Part shown: positions 34,396 through 43,851 of the stretch, in pieces
Position numbering within the stretch: position 1 is the stretch's first letter
How the letters are laid out: every line of letters begins with the position of its first letter
Source: Victivallaceae bacterium
GTDB lineage: Bacteria > Verrucomicrobiota > Lentisphaeria > Victivallales > Victivallaceae
Reading direction: 5' to 3'
Assembly (NCBI GenBank): GCA_024405735.1
Contig: JAKSOF010000006.1
Coordinates: 52,931-116,930, forward strand
Length of the DNA: 64,000 nt
Notes under the pieces: generated by a model
Database searches by the model: none
Told to the model about the DNA's origin: nothing
What the model saw: only the letters and a program-made list of their open reading frames with translations
Made by a program: the position numbers and the translations under genes

Positions 34396-35331
34396 TTACC
34401 GCTTCGGCGGCAGTTTTTGCAAAAAGAGCGTCGGCTTGCCCTGATATTCCATGATCTTACGGTCGCTTACGGCGCACGATGAGTTGGTGTTTTTCGTGAG
34501 CGTGACGAGCAGCGCGACCACGCCGATGATGAGTGCGACGATGACGATCGCCGCGGCGGAGATCAATCCGATGGCAAGACGGCGGACTTTTTTGTCCTGC
34601 TCCTCGTCGTTTTCGTGTCCGACGATGCTTTTGTTGATGTCCTCCGGCAGTTCATAGGAAAATCCGTCGCGCAAGTCTTCAAAGAAATCGTTGAGATTGG
34701 CAGTGTCGACGCTGTAAAGTTCGCAAAGTTTCCGGATGTAGGCGAGGACGTAGACCGCCTGCGGCAAATCGGAAGCGTCGCCGTTCTCGATGGCGGCGAG
34801 ATAATCGGGACGGATTTTAGTCGCTTCGGAAACTTCCGCGCTTGAGAGCTGGACTTTTTGCCGTATTTGGGCGAGATACTGCCCCATATCCGCCAGAGTG
34901 GAAATTTCCGCCGGAGCGACGAAACGGCAAGCCGGACTCTCGGGAGCCGGACTTTCCTGGGATTGTGCAACTGCGGCATCGGGAATGGGAGAAAATTCCG
35001 GATTTTTTGCTTCAGGCGCGGGATTTTCCACCTCCGGAGCGATTTCCGACTGCGGTGCGACTTCTTCCTGCGGAATATCATTCCATAATTGAGGCGCGGG
35101 AATTTCCGGCTCCGGAAGCGTTTCCGGTTGCGCACTTGCGGCATTTTCTGTTTGCGGTGCGGTTTCCTCGCGCGGAATGTCGTCCCATACCTGTGGTGCG
35201 GGTGCAGCCGCGGCAGGGGAGCTTCCCGTTTCAGCGGGCGCTTCTTTTTCCGTGTTGCTGACGACCTGCCAATCGTTGGCTCCGGTGTTCAGGCGATCGA
35301 AAAGTCCCAAATCCCCGTTGTTGTTTTCCAT
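34396..35331 (-). CDS. RodZ-like HTH membrane protein
   Basis: A 311-residue protein. The N-terminal ~130 residues are Pro/Ala/Glu-rich and disordered, with an imperfect internal duplication of PAPQxWxDIPxEE (near 45 and 80). A helix-turn-helix of the RodZ (HTH_25) type follows at about 145-210 (LAQIRQKVQLSSAEVSEATKI), then one transmembrane helix (about 255-285) and a short outer tail. In RodZ the HTH is N-terminal and binds MreB; here a disordered arm precedes it. Starts 5 nt after the ftsK stop, suggesting a cell-shape or division link. Confidence 0.75.
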   Translation of the reverse strand: MENNNGDLGLFDRLNTGANDWQVVSNTEKEAPAETGSSPAAAAPAPQVWDDIPREETAPQTENAASAQPETLPEPEIPAPQLWNDIPQEEVAPQSEIAPEVENPAPEAKNPEFSPIPDAAVAQSQESPAPESPACRFVAPAEISTLADMGQYLAQIRQKVQLSSAEVSEATKIRPDYLAAIENGDASDLPQAVYVLAYIRKLCELYSVDTANLNDFFEDLRDGFSYELPEDINKSIVGHENDEEQDKKVRRLAIGLISAAAIVIVALIIGVVALLVTLTKNTNSSCAVSDRKIMEYQGKPTLFLQKLPPKR

Positions 35332-35336
35332 AAGAA

Positions 35337-37865
35337 TCAAATCTCCGTGGTGTGATTGATTAAATCATCCAAAATCAAAATTTCGCGTTTGTTGCCGCTG
35401 CCCGACGGCGGACCGACGATGCCGCGCTCTTCCAAAATGTCGATGATCTCGGCGGCGCGGTTGTATCCGATTTTGAGGCGCCGCTGAAGATAACTGGTGC
35501 TGACTTTGCGCTCGGAAACGACGACTTCCAACGCCTGACGGATGGTGTCGTCGTCGGTCGCTTTGAGATATTTTTTGACGACGGGGTCGAGATCCCAGTG
35601 GACCGGATTTTCGACGTAGTCGTCATCGTCGTCCGCTTCGCCGTCCTCTTTTTTGACTTCTTCGCAGACGACGCTGTCGTCGAATTCCTGCTCCGCCTGA
35701 CTGGAAACGAATTTGACGACCGTCTTGATGTCTTCGTCTTTGGTCCACGCGCCCTGAATGCGCTCGATCAGCATACTGCTTGGCGACATCAGCAGCATGT
35801 CGCCGGTGCCGAGGAGCTTTTCGGCACCGTTGGTATCGAGAACGACGCGGCTGTCGGTCATCGAGCGGACCTGGAAGCAGAAACGGGTCGGCAGATTCGC
35901 CTTGATGACGCCGGTGATGATGTTGGTACTGGGGCGCTGCGTGGCGACGACGATGTGGACTCCGGCGGCGCGTCCCTTCTGGGCGATGCGGGTGATCGCG
36001 GTCTCGACGTCCTTGCGCGCATCGGTCATCATCAGATCGGCGAGCTCGTCGATGATGATGACTAAATAGGGCATCTTTTCCGGGATCGGCAGTCCGTTGT
36101 CGTCGAATTCCTCGCACGACGGCGTCGGGCGGCGGTTGAATTCGACCAGTTTTTTGACGCCGGCGCGGGCGAGGATGCGGTAGCGTTTTTCCATTTCGTT
36201 GACCGCCCAGCGCAACGCGATCGGCACTTTGGAGGAGTCGTTGATGATCGGTGTCAAAAGATGCGGCAGTTTGCGGTAGTCCTCGAATTCGACGACTTTG
36301 GGGTCGACCATAATAAGTTTGAGTTCGTCGGGACGGAAATGGTAGAGCAGACTGACGATCAGCGAATTGGAGCAGACGCTCTTGCCGGTGCCGGTGGATC
36401 CGGCGATCAGAAGATGCGGCGCCTTGGCGAGGTCGAGGACGACCGGTTTGCCGGAAACGTCCTTGCCGAGCGCAAGCGGGATCTCCGCCTTGCCGTTTTG
36501 CCACGCTTCGGATTCGAGGACGCTGCGCATAAAAACCGCTTCGGGGCGGTGATTGGAGATCTCGACGCCGACGACCGGACGGCCGGGGATCGGGGCGAGT
36601 ACGCGCACGCTCGTCGCGGCGAGCGCCATCGTGATATTGTCCTGAATTTGCTCGACTTTTTTGACGTTGACGCCGGGGTCGAGCGTGATCTCGAAACGGG
36701 TGACGCGGGGTCCGGTGATGAATCCGGAAACACGCCCGGGAATGGCGAAATCATCGAGCGTTTTCTGCAAAATGTCGCGTTTCTTGGCGATCTCGGCGGG
36801 GTCTTCCCCGAAACTGTCGGTGCCTTTGGCGAGCAGATTGATCGACGGAAGTTCGTAGTTGAGCGTCTTGTTGCGCGGCGCGGCGACGCGTTCGCCGGAT
36901 GCGACTTCGCGGACGCCGAGTTCGGGCGGCGCGGCAGGCATTTTTACTGCGGAAAGCGGTTTTTCCGCAACGGGCGCGGCAACTTGAGGCGGCGTCGGCA
37001 AAACGGCGCGGTTCTGCGGAGTGCGCGCCGGGATCTCGGCGATCTCCGGAAAATCGTCGTGCGGAATGGGGGTGGCGGGCGGCGCCGGAGGGGCGGCTTG
37101 GGGCATTTCCTGAACCGGCGGCAATTCTTGTTGCACATTGACGACGCGCCTGGGTGCCGGAGCGGAAACTTCCTCCTCCCCGTCATCTTCGTCTTCTTCT
37201 TTCTCCCGGACAAATCGCGGTAAATGGAAATCCATTTTCGGCAGTTTCACGCGCGGCAGCGACAGCAGATCGCCGATCCCGATCAGAATGAAGCCGCAGG
37301 CGACCAGCGCCCAACTGAGTACCGCAAGTCCCGGCGCGCCGATCAGCATCAACAGCCATCCGGGGGCGATTTTCCCGGGGATCGCCGGAGCGGCGAACCA
37401 TTGTCCGAGCAAACCGCCGGAAAGGGAAAGTTCGGGGTTTTCCAGACTGCCGAGTCCGAGTTTGCTCATCCAGGTGGCAAACAGCCGCGGCGACATCGCA
37501 AAAAGCCACATCGTGCCGAGCAATACGAGAAAAAATCCGCCCCAAAAAAGCGATTTTCTGCCGATCACCGAAAAAAAGCGGCGCAACATATGAAACAAAA
37601 TCAGAAACGTGCCGATATAGGCGGAAAGACCGATCAGTTTCAAAAGGTGGTAACTGAATTTCGCGCCGAGGTATCCGGCGTAATTGCGGCAGGGCTCGAC
37701 GATGCCGCCTTTGATGATCGAAATATCGCGGGCGTCGTGGCTCAGCAAGGCAAAGAGCAACAGGAGCGTCGCCGCCGTCGCGAGAATGGAAACGATCCAG
37801 TGCGGTTGCGGCAGATTCCGCTCTCCTGCGCCGTCGTCTTTACGTTTGTTTTTGGTCGAAATCAA
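35337..37865 (-). CDS. ftsK: DNA translocase FtsK/SpoIIIE
   Basis: Septal DNA pump of 842 residues: four N-terminal membrane helices (about 25-190), a Pro-rich linker (about 235-330), the RecA-like motor with Walker A AGSTGTGKS (about residue 485) and Walker B LVIIIDE, and a C-terminal winged-helix gamma domain (about 780-842, VSTSYLQRRLKIGYNRAA) that reads KOPS-like sites. The start must be TTG at 37865: an in-frame stop lies 11 codons upstream and no ATG occurs before the first membrane helix; AAGGA precedes it. Confidence 0.94.
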   Translation of the reverse strand: MISTKNKRKDDGAGERNLPQPHWIVSILATAATLLLLFALLSHDARDISIIKGGIVEPCRNYAGYLGAKFSYHLLKLIGLSAYIGTFLILFHMLRRFFSVIGRKSLFWGGFFLVLLGTMWLFAMSPRLFATWMSKLGLGSLENPELSLSGGLLGQWFAAPAIPGKIAPGWLLMLIGAPGLAVLSWALVACGFILIGIGDLLSLPRVKLPKMDFHLPRFVREKEEDEDDGEEEVSAPAPRRVVNVQQELPPVQEMPQAAPPAPPATPIPHDDFPEIAEIPARTPQNRAVLPTPPQVAAPVAEKPLSAVKMPAAPPELGVREVASGERVAAPRNKTLNYELPSINLLAKGTDSFGEDPAEIAKKRDILQKTLDDFAIPGRVSGFITGPRVTRFEITLDPGVNVKKVEQIQDNITMALAATSVRVLAPIPGRPVVGVEISNHRPEAVFMRSVLESEAWQNGKAEIPLALGKDVSGKPVVLDLAKAPHLLIAGSTGTGKSVCSNSLIVSLLYHFRPDELKLIMVDPKVVEFEDYRKLPHLLTPIINDSSKVPIALRWAVNEMEKRYRILARAGVKKLVEFNRRPTPSCEEFDDNGLPIPEKMPYLVIIIDELADLMMTDARKDVETAITRIAQKGRAAGVHIVVATQRPSTNIITGVIKANLPTRFCFQVRSMTDSRVVLDTNGAEKLLGTGDMLLMSPSSMLIERIQGAWTKDEDIKTVVKFVSSQAEQEFDDSVVCEEVKKEDGEADDDDDYVENPVHWDLDPVVKKYLKATDDDTIRQALEVVVSERKVSTSYLQRRLKIGYNRAAEIIDILEERGIVGPPSGSGNKREILILDDLINHTTEI

Positions 37866-37902
37866 AACGGGCTTCCTTTCCAGAATTCAGTTATTCGCGT
37901 GT

Positions 37903-37931
37903 AATATATAACAGCATCGTGAAAAATACAA
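37903..37931 (-). promoter_or_regulatory. promoter of the ftsK operon
   Basis: Minus-strand TTGTAT (37931-37926), 17 bp, TATATT (37908-37903), 38 bp before the TTG start. Confidence 0.6.
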
Positions 37932-38032
37932 TTTTTTCCCCGCCGAAAAACGGAAATCCGGTGGAAAAAAAGCATTTCTGCGCTATATTTAGTAGAGGAA
38001 ACAGAAAAAACTTTGAAAAAGGAGGTCCATAT

Positions 38033-38746
38033 ATGGATCAGGAATCTCTTCGTGAAATCAGTCAGGGCAATGCCACTGCCGCCGATCGTCAGCGCACTTT
38101 TTTCAACCGCGTTTTCGGCTGGATGTTCGCCGGGCTCGGCATTTCCGCGCTGCTCGCGTATCATACGGCAAAGAGCGGCGTATTGCTGAAAAATCCGAAT
38201 CTCCCCGTCCTTTTGCTGATCGCGACGTTTGCGCTGGTTTTCGTCCTCACGCTGGCGATCAACAAAATGTCGGCGACGGCGGCGACGCTTTGTTTCATCG
38301 GCTACGCCGCGCTCAACGGCGTGATGCTTTCGTCATTGCTTTACGTCTATACGTTGAGTTCCGTGATGCAGGCGTTTTGCGCGACGGCGCTTATGTTCGG
38401 CGCGACGGGGCTGTACGGCTATGTCACCCGGCGCGACCTGACCTCGGCGGGCAGTTTCTTTTTCATGGCTCTTATCGGCATTATCATCGCCAGTTTGCTC
38501 AATATGTTTTTCCGCAGCGGCGCGCTGGATTTCGCCATCTCGATCCTCGGCGTGATCATTTTCGTCGGGCTGACCGCCTATGACGTGCAGAAAATCAAAC
38601 AGCTCGCCCTCGCGCACGGCGACGGCGCCTTTGACGGCGAAACGGCGGAAAAGGCTTCGATCCTCGGCGCGCTGACGCTCTATCTGGATTTCATCAACCT
38701 TTTCCTTTACGTGTTGCGTTTTCTGGGCAACCGCAACGACCGCTGA
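38033..38746 (+). CDS. Bax inhibitor-1/YccA family membrane protein
   Basis: Seven predicted membrane helices in 237 residues, with the family's late motif LTAYDVQKIKQLA and the LYLDFINLFLYVLRFLG C-terminus. Bacterial members (YccA, YbhL, YetJ) regulate FtsH or leak Ca2+/H+; the specific role here is unknown. AAGGAGG lies 8 nt before ATG 38033, and a TATATT box is at 37984. Stop overlaps the coaB start (TGATG). Confidence 0.9.
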   Translation: MDQESLREISQGNATAADRQRTFFNRVFGWMFAGLGISALLAYHTAKSGVLLKNPNLPVLLLIATFALVFVLTLAINKMSATAATLCFIGYAALNGVMLSSLLYVYTLSSVMQAFCATALMFGATGLYGYVTRRDLTSAGSFFFMALIGIIIASLLNMFFRSGALDFAISILGVIIFVGLTAYDVQKIKQLALAHGDGAFDGETAEKASILGALTLYLDFINLFLYVLRFLGNRNDR

Positions 38747-39360
38747 TGAAAATTCTCGTCACCGCCGGACCGACCCGGGAAAAGATCGACCCCGTCCGCT
38801 TCCTCAGCAACGCTTCGAGCGGCAAGATGGGGTACGCCATCGCTTCCTGCGCGGCGCAACGCGGCCACGAAGTCGTTTTGATCTCGGGCCCCGTCGCGTT
38901 GCCGGCGCCGGAAAAGGTGCGCCGCATCGACGTCGGATCCGCGGCGGAAATGTACGATGCCGTCGCCGCGGAATTTCCCCTTTGCGACATTTTGATCATG
39001 GCGGCGGCGGTCGCGGATTACCGCGTGGCGGAGCCTTTTCCGGAAAAACTCAAGAAAATGCCGGGCGAATTCGTTCTGACGCTGGAACGCACGACCGACA
39101 TCCTTTCCGAGATGGGCAAGCGTAAACGGCCCGGTCAGCGGCTCGTCGGTTTCGCCGCTGAAAGTTGCGATCTTCTCCGCTACGCGCAGGAGAAACTGGC
39201 GAAAAAAAATCTCGACTGGATCGCCGCCAATTGTCTTGCCGACGGTTTCGGCACCGACAGCAACCGCATCATCCTGATTTCCCGCGACGGGAAAAAGGCG
39301 GAACTCGGTCCTGCGCCCAAGGCGGAGATCGCCCGGCAGATGCTCGACGCGATTTTGTAA
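38746..39360 (+). CDS. coaB: phosphopantothenate-cysteine ligase domain, stand-alone
   Basis: Second half of the CoA-synthesis enzyme Dfp, as a separate 204-residue protein. It starts directly with the CoaB opening ILVTAGPTREKIDPVRFLSN and contains SSGKMG and the AAAVADYR motif. Most bacteria fuse CoaB to the CoaC decarboxylase; here CoaC is not adjacent, so it must be encoded elsewhere. The length is shorter than the ~230 residues typical of a CoaB domain, with intact motifs. Confidence 0.86.
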   Translation: MKILVTAGPTREKIDPVRFLSNASSGKMGYAIASCAAQRGHEVVLISGPVALPAPEKVRRIDVGSAAEMYDAVAAEFPLCDILIMAAAVADYRVAEPFPEKLKKMPGEFVLTLERTTDILSEMGKRKRPGQRLVGFAAESCDLLRYAQEKLAKKNLDWIAANCLADGFGTDSNRIILISRDGKKAELGPAPKAEIARQMLDAIL

Positions 39361-39366
39361 CGCCAT

Positions 39367-39395
39367 TTGCTTTCCGCTTCTTTTCATGCTATATT
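39367..39395 (+). promoter_or_regulatory. promoter of the etfBA-acyl-CoA dehydrogenase operon
   Basis: TTGCTT (39367-39372), 17 bp, TATATT (39390-39395). About 100 bp of leader to the GTG start contain AT-rich hairpin-prone sequence. Confidence 0.6.
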
Positions 39396-39496
39396 ATTAT
39401 GATGTTAAGAGCAAGATTGTGCTTTTTGCAGAAAAACGCGCAATTGACCGACTGAAAAAACGATTGATTTTTCAATATTGAGAAGGAGGCGAAAGA

Positions 39497-40372
39497 GTGA
39501 GTCAGCGGATCCTCGTTTTCGTCAAGCAGGTGCCGGATACGCAAAACATTTCCGGCGATGCGATGACCCCCGAAGGCACCGTCAACCGGGCGGCTCTGCC
39601 GGCAATTTTCAACCCTGAAGACCTCAACGCGCTGGAATTGGCGTTGCAGTTGAAGGAACGCTACGGCGCGGAAATCATCGTCGCCACGATGGGGATGCCG
39701 GCGGCGGCGGAAGTGCTCCGCCAGTCGCTCTACCGCGGGGCGGACAAGGCGGTTTTGATCACCGACCGCGCGCTTGCCGGAGCCGATACGCTGGCGACAA
39801 GCTATACGCTTTCCTGCTGTGTCAAGGCAGTCGGCGACGTCGATCTCGTCCTCTGCGGGCGGCAGGCGATCGACGGCGACACCGCGCAGGTGGGGCCGCA
39901 GATCGCGGAAAAACTGAATTGGCCGCAACTTTGCTATGTCGAGGAAGTGCGCGAGTTGACTTCCGCTTCGATCACCGTCCGCCGTTCGATCGAGGGCGGG
40001 TACGAAGTGCTTTCGTCGCCCTTGCCGGCGTTGCTCACGGTCGTCGACGCCAACACGCCGCGTCCGGTCAACGTCAAGCGGATGATGAAATACAAACGCG
40101 CCGCCGTCAAAAGCGAACTGGTCAAACTTTTTCTGGAAACGGCGGATGCCGAAGCGGAAAAACTTGCCGCGCAGTCTCTTCTGATCGAGGAACGCAATGC
40201 CGCAAGCATCAACGCGGACCCCGGCAGGATCGGTTTCCCCGGTTCGCCGACCAAGGTCAAGCAGGTGATGAGCGTTGTCCTGACCGCAGGTGAAGTCAAG
40301 CAGATCCCCCCGACCGACGAGGGCATCTCGCTTCTGATCCACGAATTGATTTCCGACCACACTCTGGGGTAG
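39497..40372 (+). CDS. etfB: electron transfer flavoprotein, beta subunit
   Basis: Small ETF subunit of 291 residues, binding AMP or, in bifurcating forms, FAD. Typical opening ILVFVKQVPDT, then NPEDLNALELALQL and the CGRQAIDGDTAQVGPQIAE family signature. Starts with GTG at 39497, preceded by GAAGGAGG at good spacing. Four bases separate it from etfA, and the acyl-CoA dehydrogenase follows. Confidence 0.94.
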   Translation: MSQRILVFVKQVPDTQNISGDAMTPEGTVNRAALPAIFNPEDLNALELALQLKERYGAEIIVATMGMPAAAEVLRQSLYRGADKAVLITDRALAGADTLATSYTLSCCVKAVGDVDLVLCGRQAIDGDTAQVGPQIAEKLNWPQLCYVEEVRELTSASITVRRSIEGGYEVLSSPLPALLTVVDANTPRPVNVKRMMKYKRAAVKSELVKLFLETADAEAEKLAAQSLLIEERNAASINADPGRIGFPGSPTKVKQVMSVVLTAGEVKQIPPTDEGISLLIHELISDHTLG

Positions 40373-40376
40373 AACT

Positions 40377-41399
40377 ATGTCGCAAACAAAAGGAAATGTC
40401 TGGGTCTTCGTCGAGCAGGAAGCCGGCGTTGTCGCCAATGTCAGTTTAGAGTTGATCTCCAAAGCGCGCGAACTCGCCGACCGGTTGCAGGTCAAGGTCG
40501 AGGCGTTGCTGTTGGGCAATGACGTCGCCAAGGTCGCGCCGCAACTTTTCGCTTACGGCTGTGACAAAGTGCTGCTTGCGGAAGACCCCCGTCTGGAGCC
40601 TTTCACCGTACTGCCCTTTGCCCGCGTCATCATGAAGCTCATACTGGAGCGTCATCCCAATATCCTGCTTTTCGGCGCGACGCTCAAGGGACGCGAACTT
40701 GCTCCCCGCATCGCTTCCGAAAAACGCGCGGGGCTGACCGCCGACTGCACCGATCTCAAGATCGATGATTTCGAGGACAAGAAAAACAACAAGAGCTACA
40801 CCGACAAACTGATGCAGATCCGTCCCGCTTTCGGCGGCAACATCATCGCGACGATCGTCAACACCTGGGACGACCCCCAGATGGTGACGGTGCGTCCCGG
40901 AGTGATGAAACTTGCCGAGCCCGATTTCGACCGTCAGGGCGAGATCGAGCGCATCCCGGTCGAGTTGGATGCCGCCGATACCGTCATCAAGGTGATCGAG
41001 CGCATCCGCGCCGACAAGGAAGTCGATCTGCAGTCGGCGCAGATCATCGTCGCCGGAGGCTACGGCGTCGGTTCCAAGGAGAATTTCAAACTGATCCGCG
41101 AACTTGCCGACGCGCTCGGCGGCGAAGTCGGCGCGAGCCGAGCCGCAGTCGATGCCGGATGGATCAGTCACGACTATCAGATCGGTCAGACCGGGGTGAC
41201 GGTGCGTCCGCGCCTTTATATCGCCTGCGGCATTTCCGGTGCGATCCAGCACCGCGCCGGAATGACGGATTCCAAAAAAGTGATCGCGATCAACACCGAT
41301 GCCGGCGCGCCGATTTTCTGCTGTGCCGACTACGGGATCGTCGGCGATCTCAACACGGTCATCCCCGCGATGATCAAGGCCTTCAAGGCAAAACATTAA
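40377..41399 (+). CDS. etfA: electron transfer flavoprotein, alpha subunit
   Basis: Large ETF subunit of 340 residues; the C-terminal FAD domain holds AGGYGVGSKENF, the GASRAAVDAGW loop and YIACGISGAIQH followed by IAINTDAGAPIF. No N-terminal ferredoxin domain is fused. Passes electrons between the following dehydrogenase and an undetermined partner. Whether the pair is bifurcating cannot be told by eye. Confidence 0.94.
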   Translation: MSQTKGNVWVFVEQEAGVVANVSLELISKARELADRLQVKVEALLLGNDVAKVAPQLFAYGCDKVLLAEDPRLEPFTVLPFARVIMKLILERHPNILLFGATLKGRELAPRIASEKRAGLTADCTDLKIDDFEDKKNNKSYTDKLMQIRPAFGGNIIATIVNTWDDPQMVTVRPGVMKLAEPDFDRQGEIERIPVELDAADTVIKVIERIRADKEVDLQSAQIIVAGGYGVGSKENFKLIRELADALGGEVGASRAAVDAGWISHDYQIGQTGVTVRPRLYIACGISGAIQHRAGMTDSKKVIAINTDAGAPIFCCADYGIVGDLNTVIPAMIKAFKAKH

Positions 41400-41411
41400 A
41401 GGGGGCGGATC

Positions 41412-43124
41412 ATGGCGAACTTTTTTACCGATAATGCCGATCTTAAATTCACGCTGGAAAATCTGGAGCTTGCTCCGATTTGCCGGATGATCGAGAATGA
41501 TTTCAAATTTGCCGGGGAGTTCGACACCGCGCCGCGCGATTTTGCCGACGCGCTCGACAACTACCGCCGCGCGCTCGAAGTCGTCGGCGGCATCGCCGGG
41601 GACAATATCGCGCCGCGCGCCGATGTCGTCGACAAGGAAGGTGCGAAATTTGCCGACGGCAAGGTGAAATATCACCCTTACACGCTTCAGAATCTCGAAG
41701 ATCTCACCAAGGCGGGCGTGATGGGCGTGATGCTTCCCCACAAGTTCGGCGGCTTGAATTTCCCGGTGACCGTCTATACGATGATGACGGAAATGGTTTC
41801 CCGCGCCGACGCTTCGTTGCAGAATATTTTCGGCTTGCAGGACATCGCGGAAACGATCAACCTTTTCGGCAACGACGAGCAGAAGGAAAAATATCTGCCC
41901 GATTTCGCCAAAGGGTTGCTCGACGGCGCGATGGACTTGACCGAGCCGGATTTCGGCAGCGATTTGCAGTCGGTGCGTCTGCGCGCGTGGCAGGACGAAA
42001 ACGGTCAATGGTATCTCAACGGGATGAAGCGTTTCATCACCAACGGCTGCGCCAAGGTGCATCTCGTGCTCGCCCGCAGCGAGGAGGGGACGACGGACGG
42101 ACGCGGACTTTCGATGTTCATCTGCGAAAAATGTCCGCAACTGGTCGTGCGCCGCATCGAGGATAAACTCGGCATTCACGGCGTCGCGACCTGCGAATTG
42201 CAGTTCAACGACGTGCCCGCGCAACTTTGCGGCAAACGCCGTCTGGGGCTGATCCGCTATGTGATGAGTCTGATGAATGGCGCCCGCGTCGCGATCAGCG
42301 CGCAGGCGGTCGGCATCGCGGAAGCCGCTTTCCGCGCGGCGCGCAAGTATGCCGCCGAACGCGAGCAATTCAAAAAGTCGATCGACCAGTTCCCGGCGAT
42401 CTATTCGATGCTCAGCGCGATGAAAGTCAAGGTCACGGCGGCGCGCGCGCTCCTTTACGAAACGACCCGCGTCGTCGATCTGCGCAGTACCTACGGTCAT
42501 CTCTGCGAAAACGGCACCCCGTCGGATGAAGAGCGCGCCGCGCAGAAATACTACAGCAAACTGGCGGCGCTTTTGACGCCGATGTGCAAGGCGCTCGCGA
42601 CCGAAAGCGCCAATCAGGTCGCTTACGATGCGATCCAGGTGCACGGCGGCACGGGGTATATGCGCGACTTTGAAGCCGAGCGTTATTACCGCGACGCCCG
42701 CATCACCAACATCTACGAGGGCACGACCCAGTTGCAGGTGGTCGCCGCGATCGGCGGCGTGATGCAGCGCGACCTCGACAAGCGCATCGGCGAACTCGCC
42801 GCCGCCGAACTTCCGTCGGAGCTTGAAAGTTACCGCGCCAAAGTGATGGCGATGCACGCCAAACAGCTTCAAGCCGTCGATTTTGTCGCCGCGAAAAAAG
42901 ATGCCGAATACCACGATCTTGTCGCGCGCGCTCTCGTCGAGATGGAAACGATGATTTTCGTTTCGCTTCTTTTGTTGCGCGACGCCGCCAAAGACGACAG
43001 CCGCCGCGCGATCGCCATCCGTTACGTGCTTGATGCGGAATACGACTTCGGCGCCCGGTATGCGCGCGTCGTTTCCGGAGATACTGCTTTGATCCAAGAC
43101 CGTTGTGAAATTATCGGTTATTAA
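41412..43124 (+). CDS. acyl-CoA dehydrogenase
   Basis: FAD-dependent dehydrogenase of 570 residues, longer than the ~380 of the short-chain class owing to an extra C-terminal helical domain, as in the large AcdA-like class. FAD/substrate motifs: DLTEPDFGSDLQ, ITNGCA, the VHGGTGYMRDFEAERYYRD loop and IYEGTTQLQ, where the Glu is the expected catalytic base. Acts with the EtfAB encoded just upstream. The natural substrate and direction (fatty-acid or amino-acid-derived acyl-CoA) are undetermined. Confidence 0.92.
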   Translation: MANFFTDNADLKFTLENLELAPICRMIENDFKFAGEFDTAPRDFADALDNYRRALEVVGGIAGDNIAPRADVVDKEGAKFADGKVKYHPYTLQNLEDLTKAGVMGVMLPHKFGGLNFPVTVYTMMTEMVSRADASLQNIFGLQDIAETINLFGNDEQKEKYLPDFAKGLLDGAMDLTEPDFGSDLQSVRLRAWQDENGQWYLNGMKRFITNGCAKVHLVLARSEEGTTDGRGLSMFICEKCPQLVVRRIEDKLGIHGVATCELQFNDVPAQLCGKRRLGLIRYVMSLMNGARVAISAQAVGIAEAAFRAARKYAAEREQFKKSIDQFPAIYSMLSAMKVKVTAARALLYETTRVVDLRSTYGHLCENGTPSDEERAAQKYYSKLAALLTPMCKALATESANQVAYDAIQVHGGTGYMRDFEAERYYRDARITNIYEGTTQLQVVAAIGGVMQRDLDKRIGELAAAELPSELESYRAKVMAMHAKQLQAVDFVAAKKDAEYHDLVARALVEMETMIFVSLLLLRDAAKDDSRRAIAIRYVLDAEYDFGARYARVVSGDTALIQDRCEIIGY

Positions 43125-43138
43125 AGAAGGAGTTTTTT

Positions 43139-43363
43139 ATGAACAACGAATACTTGAGCCGTGCCCGCAAAGTCATTACCGATCCCCAGGTGCTGACGAT
43201 CGTCGCCAGCCGCCGCGCCAAACAGCTCGCGCTCGGCGGCCGTCCGATGATCAAATGCGACAGCAAGAATTTCCTCGACGTCGCCTTGCTGGAGATCGCG
43301 GAAGGGCTTTTGAGTTATGAATTCGGCACTGCCGGAGAGAGCGCAAAAGAGGTCACCTTATAA
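43139..43363 (+). CDS. rpoZ: RNA polymerase omega subunit
   Basis: A 74-residue protein with the omega core LTIVASRRAKQLALGGRP followed by LDVALLEIAEGLLSYE, matching the RpoZ segment that clasps the beta' C-terminus. Small size and high helix content fit. AAGGAG precedes the ATG. It lies 14 nt after the acyl-CoA dehydrogenase and its stop overlaps the next ATG. The usual gmk/spoT neighbours are absent. Confidence 0.86.
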   Translation: MNNEYLSRARKVITDPQVLTIVASRRAKQLALGGRPMIKCDSKNFLDVALLEIAEGLLSYEFGTAGESAKEVTL

Positions 43364-43851
43364 TGGCCGCCAAAGCGAAACCGGCGGAAAAAGCGGAAAA
43401 ACCGGCGAAAAAAACTTCCGCGAAAGCACCGAAAAAAACTTCCGCGAGATCCGTCAAGGAGAAAAACCGGAAGCATCTGCTTCACTTCGAGGGCAAGGAT
43501 CTTGAGCATTACAATGCCTTGATGCAGTGCCTTGAAGTGGTCAATTCGCAGTTCAACAATCACGCCGCCGACGCGCTCGACTGCTCCAATGCGGACAAGC
43601 GCGGCGTCACCACCCATATGGCGGATATTTCGAGCGATAATTCCCGTCATGAAATGGAATTGCGGATGCTTTCCGAGGAGGGCGACGTCCTGAAGCTCAT
43701 CAACGATGCGTTGAAACGGCTGATCGACGGCGAGTACGGCAAGTGTCAGGAATGCGGCGAGCCGATCCCCGAAGGACGGCTTCAGGTGCGTCCCTATGCG
43801 GTCTACTGCGTCAAATGCAAGAGCCGCCACGAAGCGGAAAATAAATTCTGA
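43363..43851 (+). CDS. TraR/DksA-family zinc-finger protein
   Basis: A 162-residue protein with a Lys/Ala-rich basic tail (1-35), a coiled-coil region (about 45-125) and a C-terminal Cys4 zinc finger (CQECGEPI and CVKCK). Relatives bind the RNA polymerase secondary channel. The Asp pair at the coiled-coil tip that makes DksA active is not clearly present, so the DksA role is an inference. Sits next to rpoZ; overlaps lspA. Confidence 0.85.
   Translation: MAAKAKPAEKAEKPAKKTSAKAPKKTSARSVKEKNRKHLLHFEGKDLEHYNALMQCLEVVNSQFNNHAADALDCSNADKRGVTTHMADISSDNSRHEMELRMLSEEGDVLKLINDALKRLIDGEYGKCQECGEPIPEGRLQVRPYAVYCVKCKSRHEAENKF

Noticed and set aside
40446..43097. 883-codon minus-strand open frame opposite etfA and the acyl-CoA dehydrogenase
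   Set aside because: Composition and lack of any motif indicate a shadow of the strongly supported genes.
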